From NCBI GenBank assembly GCA_025352485.1, contig JANXTJ010000273.1, positions 1-5,028 on the forward strand: a stretch of DNA of 5,028 bases, read 5' to 3'. This document shows positions 1 through 4,562 of this stretch, one piece after another. The position numbers were made by a program, and so were the translations under genes. Positions within the stretch are counted from its first letter, which is position 1; every line of letters begins with the position of its first letter. Below the pieces are notes generated by a model, which worked only from the letters and a program-made list of their open reading frames with translations, searched no databases and was not told the origin of the DNA. The DNA comes from Salinibacterium sp. Its GTDB lineage: Bacteria; Actinomycetota; Actinomycetes; Actinomycetales; Microbacteriaceae.

Positions 1-96
1 GAGACCGCCGCCGAGATCTCGCAGCTGGTCTATCACCTGCAGGTTCTGATGGTGGCCAAAGGGCTGACGCCGACGGATGTCTGGCGACATCTCTAG
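1..96 (+). CDS. hisE: Phosphoribosyl-ATP pyrophosphohydrolase (HisE), C-terminal fragment
   Basis: The frame is open from base 1 and ends at TAG 94-96. It encodes the last 31 residues of a protein whose start lies upstream of the window. The visible residues include EISQLVYHLQVLM, followed by GLTPTDVWRHL at the extreme C-terminus. This is the closing alpha-helical segment typical of HisE, an all-alpha MazG-like NTP pyrophosphohydrolase. HisE hydrolyses phosphoribosyl-ATP to phosphoribosyl-AMP and pyrophosphate, the second step of histidine synthesis, in the cytoplasm. The metal-binding glutamates of the central helices fall outside the window, so activity cannot be judged. The next gene is hisG, 37 bases downstream, with hisI further along. 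HisE is therefore a stand-alone protein here, not fused to HisI as in enterobacteria, which fits actinobacteria. Identity rests on a short tail plus strong context. Confidence 0.88.
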   Translation, partial: ETAAEISQLVYHLQVLMVAKGLTPTDVWRHL

Positions 97-123
97 CCCC
101 TGCCACCCATCCCCTTCGACCCT

Positions 124-127
124 GAGG
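124..127 (+). promoter_or_regulatory. Ribosome binding site for hisG
   Basis: GAGG at 124-127 sits 6 bases before ATG 134. It supports that start over the upstream in-frame ATG at 77, which lies inside hisE and would add 19 residues absent from the family. Confidence 0.6.
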
Positions 128-133
128 CCCGAA

Positions 134-991
134 ATGCTGAGAATTGCCGTTCCCAATAAGGGATCGCTGAGTGAGACCGCCGCCGAAATGCTGATCGAGG
201 CTGGCTACATCGGCCGCCGCGACCCGCGGGCCCTGAGTGCTCTCGATACGCGCAACGATGTTGAGTTTTTCTATCTGCGCCCGCGCGACATCGCGACCTA
301 CGTCGGCTCGGGCGCGCTTGACGTCGGCATCACTGGCCGCGACCTACTGCTCGATTCGCGCAGCACGGCGACAGAGATCGCGAGCCTGGACTTCGGGGAA
401 TCGACCTTCCGATTTGCCGGTCCCCCCGGCAAATTTTCCGGGCTCGAAGACCTCGCCGGCATGCGGGTCGCCACCAGCTATCCCGCACTGGTCGGCGACT
501 TTCTGGCGAGGGCGGGCGTGACGGTTGCCATCGTCACCCTCGACGGGGCCGTCGAATCTGCCGTCAAACTGGGGGTGGCGGATGCCGTCGCCGACGTGGT
601 GTCGACCGGGTCCACCTTGCGGGCGCAGGGGCTGGAGATCTTCGGCCCGGTCATCCTGAATTCCACCGCTGTTTTGATCAGCGCTGCAGCCGACTCCGTG
701 GCGGATCAGACGCGGGCCGGAATCACCACGCTCCAGCGTCGCCTGCACGGGGTTTTGGTGGCCAGGCAGTACGTGCTGATCGACTACGACGTGCCGCTGG
801 CGCTGCTGGATGCCGCAACGAAAGTCACTCCCGGCATCGAAAGCCCCACAATCTCACCGCTGCACGATCCCGAGTGGATGGCCGTGCGCGCGATGGTGCC
901 GCGGGCGGACACCAATCACGTGATGGACGAGCTCTACGAGATCGGGGCGCGCGCGATCCTCGTGAGCTCTATCCATGCCGCGCGGCTATGA
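134..991 (+). CDS. hisG: ATP phosphoribosyltransferase, long form (HisG)
   Basis: The product has 285 residues. It condenses ATP with PRPP to give phosphoribosyl-ATP, the first and committed step of histidine synthesis, in the cytoplasm. The N-terminus (MLRIAVPNKGSL) is the classic HisG opening. LRPRDIATYV and DVGITGRDLL follow in the first lobe. The PRPP-binding segment lies at about residues 137-163, starting DGAVE and ending DVVSTGSTLR. From about residue 207 to the end there is a HisG_C (ACT-like) domain with RQYVLIDYDVP and ESPTISPL. Long-form enzymes use this domain for histidine feedback and do not need the HisZ subunit. The start at 134 is chosen because it matches the family N-terminus and has GAGG six bases upstream. 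The gene follows hisE by 37 bases. Its TGA stop at 989-991 overlaps the ATG of a ten-codon ORF at 988. All expected motifs are intact. Confidence 0.96.
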   Translation: MLRIAVPNKGSLSETAAEMLIEAGYIGRRDPRALSALDTRNDVEFFYLRPRDIATYVGSGALDVGITGRDLLLDSRSTATEIASLDFGESTFRFAGPPGKFSGLEDLAGMRVATSYPALVGDFLARAGVTVAIVTLDGAVESAVKLGVADAVADVVSTGSTLRAQGLEIFGPVILNSTAVLISAAADSVADQTRAGITTLQRRLHGVLVARQYVLIDYDVPLALLDAATKVTPGIESPTISPLHDPEWMAVRAMVPRADTNHVMDELYEIGARAILVSSIHAARL

Positions 992-1020
992 GCCCGCAAC
1001 GCGCGGTGGTCGCGCTATGA
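988..1020 (+). other. Ten-codon ORF bridging hisG and hisF (possible coupling ORF)
   Basis: ATG 988-990 overlaps the hisG stop as ATGA (988-991). The frame runs MSPQRAVVAL and ends at TGA 1018-1020, which overlaps the hisF start as a second ATGA (1017-1020). The ORF therefore fills the 25-base gap exactly and would hand ribosomes from hisG to hisF by two stop-start overlaps. No good SD precedes ATG 988, so it would depend on ribosomes finishing hisG. It may be a chance reading frame: the overlaps are seen directly, but the coupling role is inference. The peptide itself resembles nothing I recognise. Confidence 0.25.
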
Positions 1021-1769
1021 GTCTGGCGATCCGCGTCATCCCGTGTCTGGATGTCGCGGCGGGGCGTGTCGTGAAAGGCGTCAACTTTCTTAATCTGCGT
1101 GACGCGGGAGACCCGGTCGAGTTGGCGCGCAAGTACTACGAGCAGGGCGCCGACGAGATCACGTTTCTCGATGTGACCGCCACGGTAGACGGCCGCGACA
1201 CGATGTATGACGTCGTGCGGGCCACCGCAGAGCAGGTCTTCATTCCGCTGACTGTCGGTGGCGGAGTGCGTTCGGCCGATGACGTGGCGAAGCTGCAGGC
1301 GCACGGTGCAGACAAGGTCGGCGTCAACAGTGCGGCGATCGCTCGCCCGGCTCTGCTCGGGGAAATCGCCGACCGCTTCGGTGCCCAAGCGCTCGTACTG
1401 TCGCTCGACGTCAAGCGCAGGGACGGCCGCTACATGATGACCACCCACGGCGGTCGCACCGAAACCGACCTCGACGCTCTCGCCTGGGCTCGCGAGGCGA
1501 TCGAACGCGGCGTGGGCGAGCTACTGGTCAACTCGATCGACGCCGACGGCACCAAACAGGGCTTCGACCTCGAACTGATTGCCGCCATGCGAGAGCTGTC
1601 ATCCGTGCCGGTGATCGCCAGCGGCGGTGCCGGCCGGGTGGGCGACTTCGCTCCCGCGGTGGCCGCAGGCGCCGACGCGCTGCTGGCGGCATCCGTCTTC
1701 CACAATGGTGAACTCACCGTCGGTGACGTCAAACGCGCGCTCGACGAGGCAGGAGTGGTGATCAGATGA
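1017..1769 (+). CDS. hisF: Imidazole glycerol phosphate synthase, cyclase subunit (HisF)
   Basis: This is a 250-residue (beta/alpha)8-barrel protein of normal length for HisF. With the glutaminase HisH it turns PRFAR and glutamine-derived ammonia into imidazole glycerol phosphate and AICAR. The two catalytic aspartates are visible: D12 in IPCLDV and D131 in LSLDVKRRDG. Phosphate-binding loops are GGGVR (81-85) and SGGAG (201-205). DGTKQGFD (176-183) is another signature. The start at 1017 is chosen because MSLAIRVIPCLD matches the family opening; an in-frame ATG at 975 would lie inside hisG and add 14 atypical residues. The upstream GGTGG (1005-1009) is only a weak SD, so translation may rely on coupling from hisG through the ten-codon ORF at 988. 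The stop overlaps hisI by ATGA. HisH and HisA/PriA are not in the window. In several actinobacteria I recall them grouped elsewhere. Confidence 0.97.
   Translation: MSLAIRVIPCLDVAAGRVVKGVNFLNLRDAGDPVELARKYYEQGADEITFLDVTATVDGRDTMYDVVRATAEQVFIPLTVGGGVRSADDVAKLQAHGADKVGVNSAAIARPALLGEIADRFGAQALVLSLDVKRRDGRYMMTTHGGRTETDLDALAWAREAIERGVGELLVNSIDADGTKQGFDLELIAAMRELSSVPVIASGGAGRVGDFAPAVAAGADALLAASVFHNGELTVGDVKRALDEAGVVIR
1751..1755 (+). promoter_or_regulatory. Ribosome binding site for hisI
   Basis: AGGAG inside the end of hisF, 10 bases before ATG 1766. It is the best SD match among the overlapping starts here and fixes the hisI start at the ATGA overlap. Confidence 0.6.
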
Positions 1770-2146
1770 GCGATCCGACGCTGACGGATGCCACAGTCGG
1801 CGCTGTCATCGACCGTGCGGTCTTCGGGGCCGACGGTCTGTTGCCCGCGATCATCCAAGAGGCTGGCAGCAAAGACGTGCTCATGCTCGGCTACATGAAC
1901 GCCGAGGCACTGCGTCGCACCCTCACCGAGGGTCGGGTGACGTTTTGGAGCCGCAGCCGACAGGAACTGTGGCGCAAGGGTGACACCAGCGGCCACGTGC
2001 AATACGTGCGCAGCGCTGCGCTGGACTGTGACGCCGACACGATTTTGGTGACGGTCGACCAGCATGGCCCTGCCTGCCACACCGGCGCGCACGCCTGCTT
2101 CGACGTCGCCCCTTTGACTCCCTTCGTGGGAACGCCAGATGCATAA
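1766..2146 (+). CDS. hisI: Phosphoribosyl-AMP cyclohydrolase (HisI)
   Basis: The product has 126 residues and is a stand-alone PRA-CH domain without a HisE fusion. It opens the adenine ring of phosphoribosyl-AMP to give ProFAR, the third step of histidine synthesis, and is a zinc enzyme with a magnesium site. The sequence shows LMLGYMN (39-45), FWSRSRQELWRKGDTSGH (60-77) and the metal-binding block DCDADT. Family metal ligands are all present: cysteines C88, C104 and C111 for zinc, and aspartates D87, D89 and D91 for magnesium. GPACHTG (101-107) is the usual signature. The start overlaps the hisF stop by ATGA and has AGGAG ten bases upstream. The stop TAA lies inside trpE, overlapping it by 8 bases (2139-2146), so histidine and tryptophan genes are physically joined here. 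Nothing is missing or unusual in the protein. Confidence 0.97.
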   Translation: MSDPTLTDATVGAVIDRAVFGADGLLPAIIQEAGSKDVLMLGYMNAEALRRTLTEGRVTFWSRSRQELWRKGDTSGHVQYVRSAALDCDADTILVTVDQHGPACHTGAHACFDVAPLTPFVGTPDA

Positions 2147-3656
2147 CTCGACGACGGCGGCCGATTTCGGCGCGCAGCTCGCCGCCGGCCACCGGGTGAT
2201 TCCGGTGATCCGCGAAATTTTTGCCGACGGGGAAACCCCGGTCGGCATCTACCGCAAGCTCGCCGACGGCAAACCCGGCACCTTCCTGCTCGAGTCGGCC
2301 GAACAGGGCGGCATCTGGTCGCGGTTCTCCTTCGTGGGGGTGTCGAGCTTCGGGGTGATCACTCAGGATGGCGAGAAAACCGCATGGCTCGACTACGGGC
2401 TGCCCGTCGAGCGGGCGCTCGGCGAGCATCCGGTCGGGCCATTGGATGCACTGAGCCACCTCTACGAACGCTGGAGCACTCCCCAGGTTCCCGGTCACCC
2501 GCCGCTCACCGGCGGCTTGGTGGGCTTCATCGGCTGGGAGGCCGTGCGTCAACTGGAGCGGTTACCCGACGCGCCGCCGGCCGAGTTCAGTGTGCCTGGC
2601 CAAGCGCTCAGTTTTGTTTCAGAGCTGGTCGTGCTCGATCATCGCTATGGCACGGTTCAGCTCATCGCCGCTGCCCTCAACGATGAGACGCAGCAGCGCG
2701 AGGAGCTCTGGGACGATGCCCAGCGTCGCCTCGATGTCATGCAGGCGGCTCTCGCCCAGCCCAGTGAGGCGTGGCTTGCCGATGTCGACCTGTCGATTGC
2801 TCCGCAGCCGATTCCCCGGACGACTCCCGCCGAATTCGCCAGGTCCATCGAGAAGTCGAAACAGTACATCCGTGATGGCGACGTTTTTCAGGTGGTCATC
2901 TCGCAACGCTTCGATCACGAGATCAGCGCGGCGCCGATCGACGTCTACCGAGTGCTGCGCACGCTCAACCCCTCGCCGTATATGTATTTGTTGACCCTCG
3001 TCGATGTGGCGGGTCAGCCCTACTCCATCGTCGGCTCGAGCCCGGAGGCGCTGGTCAAGGTGAGCGATCAGCGGGTGTACATGCACCCCATCGCCGGCTC
3101 GCGGCCCCGCGGGGAGACGCCGGAGAGCGACCTCGAACTGGGCACAGAGCTTCTCGCCGACGCGAAGGAACAGGCCGAGCATCTGATGCTCGTCGACCTC
3201 GCCCGCAACGACCTACTCAAGGTGTGCATTCCCGGCACCGTTGAGGTCACCGAGTTCATGCAGGTCGAGCGATTCAGCCACATCATGCACCTGGTCTCCT
3301 CGGTCGAGGGCAACCTAAATCCGGCGGCAAGCTCTGTGGATGTCTTCCGCGCAACATTCCCGGCCGGAACCCTGTCTGGTGCGCCCAAGCCGCGCGCCCT
3401 CGAGATCATCGATGAGCTGGAACCGGCGCAGCGCGGGGTCTATGGCGGAGTGGTCGGGTACTTCGACTTTGCGGGGGATGCCGACCTCGCGATCGCGATC
3501 CGCACGGCGACGATCGTCGGTGGCTTTGCCAGAGTGCAGGCCGGAGCGGGAGTCGTTGCCGACTCCGACCCGGTGACCGAGCACCAGGAGTCGCTCAACA
3601 AGGCGGCGGCACCGCTGCGTGCTGTCGCCGTGGCCAACGCGATGCGCCGCATCTGA
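2139..3656 (+). CDS. trpE: Anthranilate synthase component I (TrpE)
   Basis: The product has 505 residues, normal for an unfused TrpE. With the amidotransferase TrpG it converts chorismate and glutamine to anthranilate, the first committed step of tryptophan synthesis, in the cytoplasm. The N-terminal domain carries LLES at 50-53, part of the tryptophan feedback site in characterised TrpE proteins; NPSPYMY (277-283) is also typical. Chorismate-site motifs follow in order: PIAGSRPRG (317-325), DLARND (353-358), FPAGTLSGAPK (407-417), GGVVGY, and QAGAG (467-471) running into VVADSDP and TEHQE. Feedback inhibition by tryptophan is therefore likely. The ATG at 2139 overlaps the last 8 bases of hisI, with GGGA (2128-2131) as a modest SD. 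No attenuator leader fits upstream, because hisI coding sequence occupies that space. Its stop overlaps the next ATG as TGATG. Codon 142 is TTA, uncommon in such GC-rich DNA. The paralogues PabB and MenF/EntC are less likely given trpC nearby. Confidence 0.97.
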   Translation: MHNSTTAADFGAQLAAGHRVIPVIREIFADGETPVGIYRKLADGKPGTFLLESAEQGGIWSRFSFVGVSSFGVITQDGEKTAWLDYGLPVERALGEHPVGPLDALSHLYERWSTPQVPGHPPLTGGLVGFIGWEAVRQLERLPDAPPAEFSVPGQALSFVSELVVLDHRYGTVQLIAAALNDETQQREELWDDAQRRLDVMQAALAQPSEAWLADVDLSIAPQPIPRTTPAEFARSIEKSKQYIRDGDVFQVVISQRFDHEISAAPIDVYRVLRTLNPSPYMYLLTLVDVAGQPYSIVGSSPEALVKVSDQRVYMHPIAGSRPRGETPESDLELGTELLADAKEQAEHLMLVDLARNDLLKVCIPGTVEVTEFMQVERFSHIMHLVSSVEGNLNPAASSVDVFRATFPAGTLSGAPKPRALEIIDELEPAQRGVYGGVVGYFDFAGDADLAIAIRTATIVGGFARVQAGAGVVADSDPVTEHQESLNKAAAPLRAVAVANAMRRI

Positions 3657-4237
3657 TGTCGGCCCGCAGGGTCAAGCTCCTCGCGATTCTCGCGGGGGCG
3701 GTTCTGGGTGCACTCACCCTCACGGCCTGGACCCAGCCCTGGTTTGGCCTGACGCTGGCCAGCGGTCAGAAGCTCAGCGTCGCGGGCCAGGTGGCAGCCC
3801 CTGCGCTGTCGGCGCTGGGGCTTGCCGCACTCGCTTTGGCCGCGGCACTCAGCATTGCCGGCCGGATCGCGCGGTACGTGCTGGGGGTGCTCCAGATCGT
3901 GATCGGTGTGCTCGTGGTCGGCTCGACAGTGGCCGCGCTGTCTTCTCCGGTTTCGGCCTCAGCCGCCACGATTACCGCTGCGGTTGGCGAGAGTGGCGCT
4001 GTCGCCGTGGCCGCGCTGGTGGCGTCGGTGTCGGTCAGCGGCTGGCCTTACCTGGCCGTGGTCTTCGGTGTGCTGTCAGCGGCGGTCGGGATCGTCATGT
4101 TGGTGACCGCGCGGCGGTGGCCGGTGGCGACGCGGCGATTCGAATCGAGCGCGGCGGGCGCGGGCGCGGCCTCGGGCGCGGCCGTGTCACCCGCCGACAG
4201 CTGGGACGCGCTCAGCGACGGCCGAGACCCCACCTGA
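3656..4237 (+). CDS. Trp biosynthesis-associated membrane protein (Trp_oprn_chp-like)
   Basis: The product has 193 residues and about four predicted membrane helices by eye: roughly 8-26, 46-68, 71-95 and 130-152. It resembles the actinobacterial family known as tryptophan-associated transmembrane protein (Trp_oprn_chp), usually found next to trpE or trpC. Recognisable features are TAWTQPWF (23-30) after the first helix, VAGQVAAPALSALGLA leading into the second, AGRIAR with GVLQ in the third, and a cytoplasmic-looking tail ending DSWDALSDGRDPT. An Ala/Gly-rich low-complexity linker lies at about 164-177. No catalytic motif or transporter signature is visible, and the function is not established. 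The start is the ATG of TGATG at the trpE stop. There is no SD in front of it, so translation probably depends on ribosomes terminating trpE. A 93-base gap follows. The family call rests on motif memory and location. Confidence 0.85.
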   Translation: MSARRVKLLAILAGAVLGALTLTAWTQPWFGLTLASGQKLSVAGQVAAPALSALGLAALALAAALSIAGRIARYVLGVLQIVIGVLVVGSTVAALSSPVSASAATITAAVGESGAVAVAALVASVSVSGWPYLAVVFGVLSAAVGIVMLVTARRWPVATRRFESSAAGAGAASGAAVSPADSWDALSDGRDPT

Positions 4238-4261
4238 GCCCGTCACACCGCCTGGCCGGGG

Positions 4262-4287
4262 TGCGACGCCGTTCGTCGGCGGGCGCA
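4262..4287 (+). other. GC-rich hairpin in the trp intergenic gap
   Basis: TGCG 4262-4265 can pair with CGCA 4284-4287, and CGCCG 4267-4271 with CGGCG 4277-4281 around a TTCGT loop. The A at 4266 and GG at 4282-4283 form a small internal bulge. No T-run follows, so it does not look like a standard intrinsic terminator. It could be a weak pause or RNA stability element, or simply a product of high G+C. It lies 25 bases past the stop of the membrane gene and just before the -10-like hexamer. Confidence 0.3.
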
Positions 4288-4294
4288 TCCCCGC

Positions 4295-4300
4295 TACAAT
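4295..4300 (+). promoter_or_regulatory. Putative internal promoter -10 element (TACAAT)
   Basis: TACAAT differs by one base from the consensus TATAAT and stands out in GC-rich surroundings. It lies in the only real intergenic gap of the window, 31 bases before ATG 4331, giving a short leader of about 24 bases if transcription begins near 4307. The hexamer 17 bases upstream (TTCGTC, 4272-4277) is a poor -35 match, so the promoter may be weak or activator-dependent. It would let the small membrane gene and trpC be transcribed apart from his-trpE. Confidence 0.5.
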
Positions 4301-4317
4301 TTGAGGGAGAACCTCAA
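4301..4317 (+). repeat. Perfect inverted repeat (6-bp arms) at the predicted transcription start
   Basis: TTGAGG (4301-4306) and CCTCAA (4312-4317) are exact reverse complements separated by GAGAA. The dyad begins directly after the -10-like hexamer, so it covers the predicted start of transcription. Its last two bases are part of the SD AAGGA (4316-4320). It could be an operator for a DNA-binding regulator. In a transcript starting upstream it would form a small hairpin partly covering the SD. Both roles are inference. Confidence 0.4.
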
Positions 4318-4320
4318 GGA
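4316..4320 (+). promoter_or_regulatory. Ribosome binding site for the HGxxPAAW gene
   Basis: AAGGA is 10 bases before ATG 4331. GGAG (4323-4326) is a second candidate, 4 bases before it. Both lie inside the reading frame if TTG 4301 were the start, which argues for ATG 4331. Confidence 0.55.
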
Positions 4321-4330
4321 ATGGAGCTCG

Positions 4331-4561
4331 ATGAGCCTCGAAGCTGACCCCGGCCACGGTAATTCGCCGGCGGCCTGGACCACAGTGATTGTTATGCTGG
4401 TTGCTGTCACCATCGGCACCCTGGCCTTCTGGTTTACCATCGCGTGGCTCGTCTGGGCTTCCGTTGGTCTGTTAGTCGTCGGCGCCATCGTCGGTGTCGT
4501 GCTGGGCAAGCTGGGCTACGGGGTCGGCGGCGACAAGCTGACGCCCAAGGCGCACAGCTAG
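4331..4561 (+). CDS. Small two-helix membrane protein, HGxxPAAW family
   Basis: The product has 76 residues. HGNSPAAW at 9-16 matches the motif that names the HGxxPAAW family of small actinobacterial proteins (also listed, as I recall, under a DUF name). Two hydrophobic segments, about 16-36 and 39-59, are joined by a very short turn and suggest a membrane hairpin. The tail is KLGYGVGG followed by a basic, polar end. The function is not established. The protein is rich in tryptophan, with W16, W34, W39 and W42, three of them within nine residues. The start at 4331 is preferred over TTG 4301 because it has SD candidates and matches the expected short polar N-terminus. Leu48 uses TTA, rare in this GC-rich sequence. 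The gene has its own promoter-like element and dyad upstream, and its TAG is one base before the GTG of trpC. This placement suggests translation coupled to trpC. Confidence 0.85.
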   Translation: MSLEADPGHGNSPAAWTTVIVMLVAVTIGTLAFWFTIAWLVWASVGLLVVGAIVGVVLGKLGYGVGGDKLTPKAHS

Positions 4562-4562
4562 G

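Noticed and set aside
77..133. Extended hisG start at ATG 77
   Set aside because: It overlaps hisE and adds a Pro/Ser-rich stretch unlike any HisG N-terminus. ATG 134 has an SD and begins the conserved sequence.
975..1016. Extended hisF start at ATG 975
   Set aside because: It adds 14 residues inside hisG that are not part of HisF. MSLAIRVIPCLD at 1017 is the family start.
2100..2138. Trp attenuator or leader peptide before trpE
   Set aside because: The stretch is hisI coding sequence overlapping trpE. No leader ORF with clustered Trp codons or terminator hairpin is present.
1430..2248. Long minus-strand ORF (272 codons) across the end of hisF, hisI and the start of trpE; similar antisense ORFs at 969-1448, 1923-2552 and 2619-3182
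   Set aside because: They lie opposite well-conserved genes, have Arg/Ser/Ala-rich compositions without recognisable motifs, and are the usual antisense shadows of GC-rich coding DNA.
4262..4287. Intrinsic terminator after the trp membrane gene
   Set aside because: The hairpin is GC-rich but has an internal bulge and no T-run afterwards, so termination cannot be supported.
4301..4330. TTG 4301 as start of the HGxxPAAW gene
   Set aside because: These bases form the dyad and SD region, no SD precedes TTG 4301, and ATG 4331 gives the expected short N-terminus.
3619..4347. Plus-strand ORF of 242 codons in another frame over the end of trpE and the whole membrane protein gene
   Set aside because: Its product is Gly/Arg-rich with no domain character, while the 3656-4237 frame gives a four-helix protein with family motifs and a TGATG junction. 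It is a frame shadow.
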